Shown: positions 15,349-22,036 of the stretch, in pieces
Layout of the letters: every line of letters begins with the position of its first letter
How positions within the stretch are numbered: position 1 is the first letter of the stretch
Assembly: GCA_964394835.1 (NCBI GenBank)
Contig: CAYMZA010000006.1
Coordinates: 1 to 22,036, forward strand
From: UM-FILTER-36-13 sp964394835
GTDB taxonomy: Bacteria; Patescibacteriota; Patescibacteriia; UBA1558; GWA2-36-10
Direction: 5' to 3'
DNA length: 22,036 bases
Made by a program: the position numbers and the translations under genes
Notes under the pieces: model-generated
Databases searched by the model: none
The model's input: the letters and a program-made list of their open reading frames with translations, nothing else
What the model was told of the DNA's origin: nothing

Positions 15349-15678
15349 TTAAGGAGTAAAGGGTTTAGGATTGCCAACATTATCTTCTATATTAATGATA
15401 ACTTCAACTTCTTGTAAATCAATATATTGCTGATTATTATATAAATCTTCTAGCACAGAATCAGGATAATATTTATTAAATAAACTTGTTTTCAAAAAAC
15501 TCTGTATATTATTCACTGCTACATTTTTTAATTTTCTCATTTGTTGAATTTCTATCTCTTCCTCAGGAGTAATTTGAACTTTTTCAATATTTAAAGAATT
15601 AAAAACAAAATAACTACCTGTTATTATTACAACAGCGAAAATAAGTAAGCTAATTGTCATTATTTTTTTATCCTTCAT
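15349..15678 (-). CDS. Small single-anchor membrane protein in the pilP position
   Basis: I do not recognise a family. The 109-residue protein has a short basic N terminus, one transmembrane helix (about 7-27) and an extracytoplasmic part. That part has an acidic stretch TPEEEIEIQQ, a helix (KLKNVAVNNIQSFLKTS), and a C-terminal strand-like segment EVEVIINIEDNVG ending in prolines. There is no lipobox cysteine, so it is not a PilP-type lipoprotein by sequence, although pilP would be expected after pilO. It might be a reduced platform partner of PilN/PilO. Gaps to pilO and pilB are 4 and 9 bases. Confidence 0.78.
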   Translation of the reverse strand: MKDKKIMTISLLIFAVVIITGSYFVFNSLNIEKVQITPEEEIEIQQMRKLKNVAVNNIQSFLKTSLFNKYYPDSVLEDLYNNQQYIDLQEVEVIINIEDNVGNPKPFTP

Positions 15679-15682
15679 ACTT

Positions 15683-16345
15683 TTATTTATAATGCATGAT
15701 CATAGAAAAGGTAAATACTTCTCCTATTTCTACGTCCTCCTCTTCTTCTATTACTTCTTCTAATATGTCAAAACTAATAGTCTGAATATCCATTAAACGT
15801 AAATTAGACTCTAAATCAGCTAAGTATAGTTTAAATGTTTCATACACAGTTTCTTCTTCATTACTATTAACAGATTTGTATAGGGAAAAATTAATATTCA
15901 ATGTTTTTAAACTACTCTCTTCTACTGGCTCTGTTTCTTCTTTATCTTTTATCTTTTCAACTATATCAATATTAACTAATTGAAAATCTCTATCCGCAGC
16001 TAATCTATTGACTAAAACAAATAGTTCTGCTGTTTCTGGTGTACTAGGAAGCATAGCACTTAAACGATTTAAATCTGATTGCCTATCTATTTTTATATCA
16101 TTATATTCTTGTCTTAATTTCTTTATCTTACTTAATAATTCTTTATTCTTAGCTTCCTTTTCTTCTGTTAAAGTAGTTTCTTCTGTTGCTACTTGAATAG
16201 CTTTAATTTTGGGATTTAAAAGAAATGAATACCCTGTTAATAGTATTACTAATACTATAATTCCGGAAACTAATAATACATATTTATTAACTAATAATAA
16301 TATATTAGAAGGTTGTTCAAATTTTATTTCTGGTTTTCTTACCAT
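15683..16345 (-). CDS. pilO: Type IV pilus alignment-complex protein PilO
   Basis: This 220-residue bitopic membrane protein has a short cytoplasmic tail, a transmembrane helix (about 20-42), and a charged coiled coil (about 50-90, with EEKEAKNKELLSKIKKLRQ). A ferredoxin-like domain follows. LSAMLPSTPETAELFVLVNRLA (about 95-116) is characteristic of PilO, where the helix after MLP precedes the fold. PilO pairs with PilN to form the inner-membrane ring around the motor. A lysine/glutamate-rich loop (KIKDKEETEPVEES) interrupts the domain. It follows pilN with a 6-base gap. No secretin or PilP partner is encoded next door. Confidence 0.9.
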   Translation of the reverse strand: MVRKPEIKFEQPSNILLLVNKYVLLVSGIIVLVILLTGYSFLLNPKIKAIQVATEETTLTEEKEAKNKELLSKIKKLRQEYNDIKIDRQSDLNRLSAMLPSTPETAELFVLVNRLAADRDFQLVNIDIVEKIKDKEETEPVEESSLKTLNINFSLYKSVNSNEEETVYETFKLYLADLESNLRLMDIQTISFDILEEVIEEEEDVEIGEVFTFSMIMHYK

Positions 16346-16351
16346 ATATAT

Positions 16352-17545
16352 TTATTCTTGATTTGAATAATAAAATAAACTAGTATTTAAAATTAAATTA
16401 ATACTAAACTCTACTCCATTTTCTCCTAAAGTAGCTGAGGATATATTAACGGAAGAAACTAATTCTTTAGCATCATCACTTTCTAACACCTTTAATTGTC
16501 TAGCTACAGAATCAAAACTATTACCTACTGCTTCTAATGTCATAGATCCATTACTACCAGCTATTAATCCTTTATAGTGAACTTCTGACACAGTATATTT
16601 CTCTAATAAAGAAAAGAAATTAGTCCAGTATATATGTTTATTCAATAGATTGTGAACTAAATAAATATCTTTGCCTAAATTATTTATTTCATTATTAAGA
16701 TATTCAAACTCTAAAATCTCTCTTTCAATACCTGTAATTTGTTCTGCTTTTCTTTCTTGTTGTTTATGTATATTTTTTTCTTGGAAAAATAATACAATAA
16801 AGAATACTAAGATAATAGACACAGAAACTATTAAAGCTGTTATTAATAAATTAACAATTTGTTTCCAACTCTTAGTTTTAGCAGCTGTAGGTATTAAATC
16901 TACTCCACTAACCTCTAAAAACTTAGCCCTAATATTTTTTTCTGGTTTATGAAATTTATATTCTTCTTTTTTAGGGATAGAAAAATCTTTTTTCTTTTTT
17001 TTCTTTTCTTTTTTAGGAACCTCTATTTTTTCCTCTTTCTTTTTATCATGCCCATTTCTTCTTATTTCTCTAGACAAAATAGATTCTTGAGGTTTTTCCT
17101 CTTTCTTTTTATCATGCCCATTTTTTTTCATCTCTTTCAAGAAAATAGACTCTTGAGGTTTTTCTACTTTTTCTTTATGTTTTTTTTCTCTATGAAAAAA
17201 TGTCAACTTCCTTGATTTCAAATTAACTAGTTCTTTTTTTTCTTCCTTTTTAGGAACCTCTATTTTTTCTTCCCCTTTTTTCTCTTTCTTCTTTTTCTCT
17301 TTCTTCTTTTTTTTCTCTTTTTCCTTTTTCTCTTTCTTCTTTTTTTTCTTAAATAATTTACTCCATAAAGAAGGTCCTGTTCCCTTTTTTTTAGGAGTTA
17401 TTTTCTTATCCTCTGGTATAACTAAATCAAAATCAAAATCGTGCTTATGTTTAGAAAGCTCTTGTTTTTCTTTAGAACGTAAATTCTCTGGCATTAAATT
17501 AATACCTCTTTCTTCTTTTTTTTCTTTTTTATTTTCTTCTTTCAT
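16352..17545 (-). CDS. pilN: PilN with a ~210-residue lysine-rich cytoplasmic extension
   Basis: The C-terminal half is ordinary PilN: transmembrane helix (about 227-254), coiled coil, then a ferredoxin-like domain (about 300-397). The N-terminal cytoplasmic part, normally a short tail with an INLLP motif that docks into PilM, is about 225 residues long. It holds one such motif at each end: INLMP (15-19) and VDLIP (215-219). Between them is a Lys/Glu-rich tract, with residues 66-90 almost all K or E. It also holds two tandem 22-residue units starting KPQES and ending KKKEE (129-150 and 151-172), and two copies of EKIEVPKKE. The total of 397 residues is roughly twice the usual PilN length. The gene is 3 bases after pilM. 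The tract is probably disordered; its role is unknown. Confidence 0.9.
   Translation of the reverse strand: MKEENKKEKKEERGINLMPENLRSKEKQELSKHKHDFDFDLVIPEDKKITPKKKGTGPSLWSKLFKKKKKKEKKEKEKKKKKEKKKKEKKGEEKIEVPKKEEKKELVNLKSRKLTFFHREKKHKEKVEKPQESIFLKEMKKNGHDKKKEEKPQESILSREIRRNGHDKKKEEKIEVPKKEKKKKKKDFSIPKKEEYKFHKPEKNIRAKFLEVSGVDLIPTAAKTKSWKQIVNLLITALIVSVSIILVFFIVLFFQEKNIHKQQERKAEQITGIEREILEFEYLNNEINNLGKDIYLVHNLLNKHIYWTNFFSLLEKYTVSEVHYKGLIAGSNGSMTLEAVGNSFDSVARQLKVLESDDAKELVSSVNISSATLGENGVEFSINLILNTSLFYYSNQE
17031..17162. repeat. 66-base tandem duplication inside pilN
   Basis: Units 17031-17096 and 17097-17162 are adjacent, in frame (22 codons each), and identical over the first 27 plus-strand bases with scattered differences after. 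They encode the paired KPQES...NGHDKKKEE units. Divergence is mostly conservative at protein level (FLKEMKK versus LSREIRR). Confidence 0.88.
17276..17350. repeat. Homopurine/homopyrimidine tract in pilN
   Basis: The plus strand is almost pure pyrimidine here, with T runs up to eight separated by single C residues. The mRNA is therefore A/G only and encodes the Lys/Glu tract at residues 66-90. Such tracts are prone to polymerase slippage, and the frame is intact in this copy. Confidence 0.8.
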
Positions 17546-17548
17546 TGT

Positions 17549-18727
17549 TTAAATATCACGCATTGCTAAACCTATAGCTGCACCCATTCTTGGACCTATT
17601 TCTTGCAAAACAGGTTTTAAATCTAATGGATATATTATCCTATCCCAAGGATCACCTATTATTACAGGAATATGTAATAATTCGGAAAGATACTCGGGCA
17701 AATTAGGTAAAAAAGAACTCCCTCCAGTTAAAACAATCTTATCAATCTTAGCTGTACCTTGTCTTTGGTATAGTTCAAAAACATACCTTATTTCATTAAC
17801 AATAGAGTCTAAAGATTTTTGTATAACATCAGGAACATTTTTTTGACCTAAACTTGATAAACCAAAGTCTCTTTTAAACTGCTCTGCTCTTTCTCTGTTT
17901 ACATTCATACTAATCATAATATTCTTAGTAATACTTTCACCACCTGTATCTATACCTCTATTTAATACTGGAACTCCTTGTTCTATAACACAAATATCTG
18001 CAGTATTAGCACCAATATCTACTATTAATACATTAGAAGGATCATTACCTATTAAAGCCCTAGATAAAGCAAAGGCTTCTGTTTCTAGACTTAAAAGATT
18101 CATCTTTGTTTTTTTAAATATATCAATATATCTAGCTACTAAATTCTTAGGAGCAGCAGTTAAAAGAATACGATAATTATTATCAACACTCTTTGATTTA
18201 ACTACTTCTTCTGCTCTTTTTTGTTCTGCTTGTTCTTCATTAGGAGCAACACCAATTTTTTCTTCTACTTTATCTTCTTTAACAGTTTTTACTTCTTCTT
18301 TTTTAAAATCTTGATCTTTTTCTTTTTTATTACCCACTTCCTTTTTATTAAGAATCTTCCAATCTAATATCATATCTTCTATTGGTATTGGTATATACTT
18401 TTTAGCTTCCCATTTAATAGCTGCTGGAAGATCTTTCTTTGGTATTGGTGCTATTGATATTATGAAATTAAAAACAGAAAAAGTTGGTAAAGCAGCTACT
18501 ACTTGCTTACTCTGAACATTAGACTTAGAAGCTAAATCAATAATATGATTAGCTATAATCTGATTATTCTTCTCTATATTACTTCTTAATATATTAGTAG
18601 ATATATCAGCATAACCATATGTTTTAAGCCTTGCTTGATTCTTGTAATTCTCAAGCTCAACCATCTTAATACTGGATGTACCAATGTCTATACCAAGATA
18701 ACTTGTAGGACTAGAAAATATTCCCAT
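17549..18727 (-). CDS. pilM: Actin-like pilus assembly ATPase PilM, with a charged insertion
   Basis: This 392-residue cytoplasmic protein of the FtsA/PilM actin-like fold binds ATP and the N-terminal tail of PilN. Seen: phosphate-1 loop GIDIGTSSIK (12-21), KWEAKKYIPIP (105-115) typical of PilM, phosphate-2 loop VDIGANTADICV (236-247), GIDTGGESIT (258-267), and adenosine loop VLTGGSSFLPNL (332-343). An insertion of about 50 charged residues (about 129-180, rich in K, E and D) interrupts the family sequence between DWKIL and NNYRILLTAAPK. It likely forms an exposed disordered loop. This is the first gene of the pilus operon, with a good extended -10 promoter just upstream but no clear Shine-Dalgarno. 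The unusual PilN tail is encoded next. Confidence 0.95.
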   Translation of the reverse strand: MGIFSSPTSYLGIDIGTSSIKMVELENYKNQARLKTYGYADISTNILRSNIEKNNQIIANHIIDLASKSNVQSKQVVAALPTFSVFNFIISIAPIPKKDLPAAIKWEAKKYIPIPIEDMILDWKILNKKEVGNKKEKDQDFKKEEVKTVKEDKVEEKIGVAPNEEQAEQKRAEEVVKSKSVDNNYRILLTAAPKNLVARYIDIFKKTKMNLLSLETEAFALSRALIGNDPSNVLIVDIGANTADICVIEQGVPVLNRGIDTGGESITKNIMISMNVNRERAEQFKRDFGLSSLGQKNVPDVIQKSLDSIVNEIRYVFELYQRQGTAKIDKIVLTGGSSFLPNLPEYLSELLHIPVIIGDPWDRIIYPLDLKPVLQEIGPRMGAAIGLAMRDI

Positions 18728-18751
18728 AATTAATTTATTATTACTAAATGT

Positions 18752-18779
18752 ATTATACCATAATTATATAAAACAACAA
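18752..18779 (-). promoter_or_regulatory. Promoter of the pilM operon
   Basis: The minus strand reads TTGTTG (18779-18774), a 16-base spacer, then TATAAT (18757-18752) preceded by TATGG, giving an extended -10. The hexamer lies 24 bases before the pilM ATG. No terminator is visible between it and the upstream surface-protein gene, so read-through from that gene is also possible. Confidence 0.62.
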
Positions 18780-18785
18780 AATACT

Positions 18786-20771
18786 CTAAGGATTCATATT
18801 AAACCTAGGCATAGCTTTACTAAAATCTAATAGCCCAGGAGGAGGATTAGCTTGTAATCTACCATCATTTACAAACTGTTCTGCTGGTATATCTGGATTA
18901 TTTGGATCATAATATGCTCTTTGTAAATTAAACTTTTTTGCTAAAACACTACCATAGACTATTAATGAATTAGTGCTGGAAAGTCCAGTATTGAATTGTC
19001 CTGAACCAGTACTACCATCACCTAAAACTATGTATGTACCAACTATACTAGTAACATTATCAGCTATATTAACATCCCCTTCTACTATCCAAACTATTGA
19101 AGGTATAGATTGTAATGTATTAATAACATCAGGTTGATAAGTAATGTTTTCATTGATATTCAAATCACCGCTTACAAAAACAATTCCAGAAGCTAAATTA
19201 TTACTCTTAATTTCTATTAATGTACTAATATCAACATCTCCTGCAGCATTAGGACCAATAACTTTTTGCCCTAAACCACTATTATGATTTAAAATATTTT
19301 CTAAAGCAGTAGAATCGCTATATGTAATTACTTCAGAACCATATTTATTATATGAATCTACAGCAGGTATACTTAAACCACTAATATCAAGTTTACCTAA
19401 AACATTTTCAAACTTATCCACATCTAAATTTTCTGTTAAAAACTCTATCTTTGGACGATTAGATTGAAGAAATCCAGGAGTACTAGAACTTACTAAATTA
19501 GTAATACTACCACCAGCTTCTATTAAATATGAAGCGTTATATCTATTATATGGAGGAGCATAAGAAGAAAATATATCAGACAGAGCATATATACTACCCT
19601 CTTCTACAGAAAAATAAGGGTTAAAATCTGCTGTAATACGAGGAGAAAATTGAAACCATCCTAAACCATATAATAGGTCACCCTGTTCCCAGGAATTCCA
19701 ACCCCAACCACATAATACACCTCTTTCACAATTAGTTTCATTACCTCCATTAGTACAAGCTGAAGTATCTAGTGAAGCATTATGTCTATTATCTATCATA
19801 AGGCCGGGTATACTATATGCTTCAGCACAATAACAGGTATTATTATTTGTTCCATATGCATTTAAATCACAAGTATTATTAATATCTTCAAAAGTACAAC
19901 TATCACAATCATATCCTCCCTTCACCCAATCTAAATCTCCCTCTTCATATGAAATACAATTACCATCTCCAAGATCAGTACATTCATTACCATTAGGACA
20001 TGGTTTACTATGATTACTACTACAATAATATCCATCAGCAACAAAATATGAATATTCTAAACAATTATCACAGTTATTTTCTTTAACTAAACAATATTCA
20101 CCATTATCAACATCACACGCACTTTCATTTCCAGTACAATCAGTACCAATAAAATCAGTGCCATTATGACATTCTTTATATTCCCAACAATTAAAACAAC
20201 CAGAAATACCAGCTTCAGGTTCAGGGTTGCTAATTGGAAACTTCATATTACTATCTTGATATCCATTTAAAGCAACTATGTCAGCATAGTCATTGGAAGA
20301 AGAACAAAAAGAATTAGTGTTATAGCATAAAGAATTAGTTAATTCAGCATCACCACCACTGCCACCACCAGAATTAATACCAACACCATTTTCTGGAGCA
20401 ACTATATACCCATCATAATCACTAAAACAAACCCAATTTAATGTTTGAAAAACACCTAAATCATTACCACCCCAACCACAACCTTTTATACTAGGACTAC
20501 CAGCTTCACTACTATTCACTTCTAAACCCCAAGCTCCGGCTCCACCACTACAACTATTATCTAATTCTCCATCACCATCATAATCATTTAAACAATTTAA
20601 ACTTACCCAACCAGTTATATTAGACCATCCCCAACCACCAATTTCTATATTACTATATTCATTAACATCAGCTCTTGTTTGAACAGCTTGATATATTAGA
20701 AAAAAAGATACAATAAAAATAAAGAAAGCTATGATTCTACTATATGTATGAAAATGAAAATTATATTTCAT
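18786..20771 (-). CDS. Exported cysteine-rich surface protein with W/G segments
   Basis: No single family is recognised. Of 661 residues, about 1-34 form a signal peptide or anchor (hydrophobic 12-30, possible cleavage after Ala34). Three tryptophan/glycine segments follow the pattern of CPR surface proteins: GGWGWSNITGWVSLNC (45-60), CGWGG...NWVCF (98-116) and CGWGWNSW...GWFQF (354-375). Between 60 and 354 there are 26 cysteines, several in CxxC or CxC pairs, and short acidic DYDGDGEL-type loops that could bind calcium. From about 370 onward there are no cysteines; this part looks beta-rich, with VSGDLNINENI (about 530) and VEGDVNIADNV like rungs of a solenoid. That pattern is shared with PilX-associated exported domains. 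The gene lies 58 bases before the pilM operon. It is a likely surface or pilus-associated adhesin; the role is inferred. Confidence 0.8.
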   Translation of the reverse strand: MKYNFHFHTYSRIIAFFIFIVSFFLIYQAVQTRADVNEYSNIEIGGWGWSNITGWVSLNCLNDYDGDGELDNSCSGGAGAWGLEVNSSEAGSPSIKGCGWGGNDLGVFQTLNWVCFSDYDGYIVAPENGVGINSGGGSGGDAELTNSLCYNTNSFCSSSNDYADIVALNGYQDSNMKFPISNPEPEAGISGCFNCWEYKECHNGTDFIGTDCTGNESACDVDNGEYCLVKENNCDNCLEYSYFVADGYYCSSNHSKPCPNGNECTDLGDGNCISYEEGDLDWVKGGYDCDSCTFEDINNTCDLNAYGTNNNTCYCAEAYSIPGLMIDNRHNASLDTSACTNGGNETNCERGVLCGWGWNSWEQGDLLYGLGWFQFSPRITADFNPYFSVEEGSIYALSDIFSSYAPPYNRYNASYLIEAGGSITNLVSSSTPGFLQSNRPKIEFLTENLDVDKFENVLGKLDISGLSIPAVDSYNKYGSEVITYSDSTALENILNHNSGLGQKVIGPNAAGDVDISTLIEIKSNNLASGIVFVSGDLNINENITYQPDVINTLQSIPSIVWIVEGDVNIADNVTSIVGTYIVLGDGSTGSGQFNTGLSSTNSLIVYGSVLAKKFNLQRAYYDPNNPDIPAEQFVNDGRLQANPPPGLLDFSKAMPRFNMNP

Positions 20772-20788
20772 TGTTATTATTTAAATAA

Positions 20789-21676
20789 TTATTTTTTATG
20801 AGCTGTTGTTAAATTAGAAATATACCACGCAGCTACACCTGAAGAAGAACTACAAATATATAATTCATCATCACCTACTAATATCATTCTTCCTTTACTA
20901 TCTGTAGTACAATCACCTGAATCTGGAGCAGTACTAGTATTATCAATCTCTAAATATTGATTACCATTAACATTATCACCTATTGTTAAATTACTATTTA
21001 CACCCATATCACCATTACTAGAAGATATACTTACAGCATCTTTAAAATCAGCATATCTAAATAATAGATTATCTTTAGTATCATTCATACCAATAAACCA
21101 TTTTTCTGAACCATCCCTAGCTAAACGAGTACCTGTCCAAAGATCTGTACCTTCATTATCTATATTAAACACTGCTGTTGAATCATCATCAGTTATATGT
21201 AACTTGTAACCTGGAATATCTATACCTAAACCAATATTTCCATCGTTATAATATATATTATTACCACTAGATGTCCAATATCCTCTTTTAGTAGCACCAC
21301 TAGTTATCTTACCAGTAGCATTAATATCACCATCTATCCTAATATTACCAAGAAAAGTAGCCGCATTCCCGGAAGGATGTATATTTTCTACATATAATCC
21401 AGTTTTAGTATTGTTATCTATTTTTACATGCAAAATACCTTTTTTGTTTATAGGTGTTAAAGAACCCATCCCAGTTGTAGAATCTATAAAAAATTTACCG
21501 TTTAAATCTATATCCTCTACCAAAGGATTAAACATAATTGTGTTATCAACAATAGTTTCACTAGGAGAATTTGTAGGAGGCTGCCATTGAGCAAATACTA
21601 CTTGTTGTATTAATAATATACTTAAAACTGATGTAATAAGTATTAACAAATGTAGTGTTTTCATTCTTTTAAACAT
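20789..21676 (-). CDS. Exported tail-fibre-like surface protein
   Basis: The 295-residue product has a clear signal peptide (about 1-29, VVFA before Gln30). The mature part resembles the beta-rich stalks of phage tail fibres and CPR adhesins: GNIRIDGDINATGKI (about 110), then GNIGLGIDIPGYKLHI (about 146-161). An end module follows: DCTTDSKGRMIL, a gap, LYICSSSSGVAAWYIS. The same module ends the neighbouring partial gene. Two cysteines bracket that module and may pair. No phage structural genes accompany it, so a cell-surface role is more likely than a prophage. The next gene starts 17 bases downstream, suggesting cotranscription. Start uncertain: a second in-frame ATG at 21664 keeps the signal peptide. 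No convincing ribosome-binding site at either. Confidence 0.78.
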   Translation of the reverse strand: MFKRMKTLHLLILITSVLSILLIQQVVFAQWQPPTNSPSETIVDNTIMFNPLVEDIDLNGKFFIDSTTGMGSLTPINKKGILHVKIDNNTKTGLYVENIHPSGNAATFLGNIRIDGDINATGKITSGATKRGYWTSSGNNIYYNDGNIGLGIDIPGYKLHITDDDSTAVFNIDNEGTDLWTGTRLARDGSEKWFIGMNDTKDNLLFRYADFKDAVSISSSNGDMGVNSNLTIGDNVNGNQYLEIDNTSTAPDSGDCTTDSKGRMILVGDDELYICSSSSGVAAWYISNLTTAHKK

Positions 21677-21693
21677 ATATTTTATTTAATTTA

Positions 21694-22036
21694 TTATAAA
21701 CTTAAATCAACACTATACCAATGTACTCCTGCATTAAGATATGAACAAACATATATTTTCTGCTCACTAAACAAAGATGCTGATTTTAATATCATTCTAC
21801 CTATTGTATCAAAAGTACAATCACTAGCTGGAGGGGCTTGATTAAATTGATCTACGTGATCAATCTTCAAATAACCATCAATATCTACCCCTTCAGAACT
21901 TAAAGTCATAACATTATAATCTACATTATTATCACCACCATAACCATCTAATAGTGTACTAAAATATAAATTACCATCATCAGCTAATGATCTTATACCC
22001 CAACCTGTATCATTATTAATTAAACGTAAGTTTGCA
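21694..22036 (-). CDS. Tail-fibre-like surface protein, 5' part beyond window
   Basis: The frame is open from the right window edge to the TAA at 21694, about 113 residues, so the start codon lies outside. The ATG at 21909 is internal, because the frame continues upstream with NDTGWGIRSLADDGNLYFST, typical of tail-fibre-like repeats. The end module DCTFDTIGRMIL...KIYVCSYLNAGVHWYSVDL matches that of the next gene (DC....GRMIL, an aromatic or leucine residue, CS, WY). The two are therefore tandem paralogues, at least in their C termini. Function: probably an exposed adhesive or stalk protein, inferred from the neighbour. Confidence 0.75.
   Translation of the reverse strand, partial: ANLRLINNDTGWGIRSLADDGNLYFSTLLDGYGGDNNVDYNVMTLSSEGVDIDGYLKIDHVDQFNQAPPASDCTFDTIGRMILKSASLFSEQKIYVCSYLNAGVHWYSVDLSL

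Noticed and set aside
16671..17215. Plus-strand frames rich in F, L and S opposite pilN that look like membrane segments
   Set aside because: They arise from the complement of Lys/Glu codons (AAA/GAA to TTT/TTC). The minus frame continues into a clear PilN domain.
1..22036. UGA recoded as glycine, as in some CPR lineages
   Set aside because: Long conserved proteins (LigA, GatA, PilB, PilC, PilM) run full length without internal UGA, and glycines use GGN. The single UGA stop I confirmed (7460-7462) is followed at once by TAA, so it is not decisive alone, but nothing favours recoding.
20789..22036. A prophage, suggested by tail-fibre-like sequences
   Set aside because: The upstream protein has a signal peptide and no capsid, terminase, portal or integrase gene is present. 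The context is cell-surface and pilus genes.

Overview
The window is a low-GC (by eye about 30%) bacterial segment. Every gene I can support lies on the minus strand, so transcription runs from high to low coordinates. The gene content suggests a Candidate Phyla Radiation (Patescibacteria, Parcubacteria-like) genome. The reasons are a compact type IV pilus locus with no PilQ secretin or PilP lipoprotein, a CheY-like receiver between the pilus ATPases, surface proteins with tryptophan/glycine segments and tail-fibre-like segments, and ligA-gatC-gatA-lgt packed into overlapping reading frames. That assignment is inference; there is no rRNA gene to test it. The standard genetic code fits, because long conserved proteins run without internal UGA.

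Right edge to 18786: three surface-protein genes. The first is cut by the window edge. It and its neighbour share a C-terminal module and resemble phage tail-fibre or CPR adhesin proteins. The third is a 661-residue exported protein with 26 cysteines in its first 354 residues. From 18779 to 10939 lies the pilus assembly operon, behind an extended -10 promoter: pilM, pilN (with a very large lysine-rich cytoplasmic extension), pilO, a small membrane protein in the pilP position, pilB, a receiver protein, a pilT paralogue with a broken nucleotide-binding site, and pilC.

From 10947 to 5427 lie the pilus subunits. The likely major pilin has its own promoter, a strong ribosome-binding site and a terminator. 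Next come an unrecognised anchored protein, the prepilin peptidase pilD, and four minor pilins of GspH, PilV, PilW and PilX type. The GspH-type pilin carries a complete mini-Hint (intein/hedgehog-type autoprocessing) domain at its C terminus, the most unusual feature here. The PilX-type gene overlaps by one base an LRR gene that has no export signal.

From 5414 to 1 lie housekeeping and envelope genes: ligA, a Nudix hydrolase, gatC, gatA, a membrane-anchored DsbA-like thiol oxidoreductase, and the 5' part of lgt. Most adjacent frames overlap or sit within about 30 bases, so this block may be read through from the minor-pilin genes.

Together the window encodes a pilus machine for a cell that may lack an outer membrane. 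PilM/N/O form the inner platform, PilB and PilC polymerise, PilD processes prepilins, and the GspH/PilV/PilW/PilX proteins would prime or cap the fibre. DsbA and Lgt could serve the many cysteine-bearing exported proteins. There is no gene-free stretch over 300 bases; the longest gap, 10829-10938, holds the pilin promoter and leader. I saw no tRNA, rRNA, CRISPR array, insertion sequence or origin.
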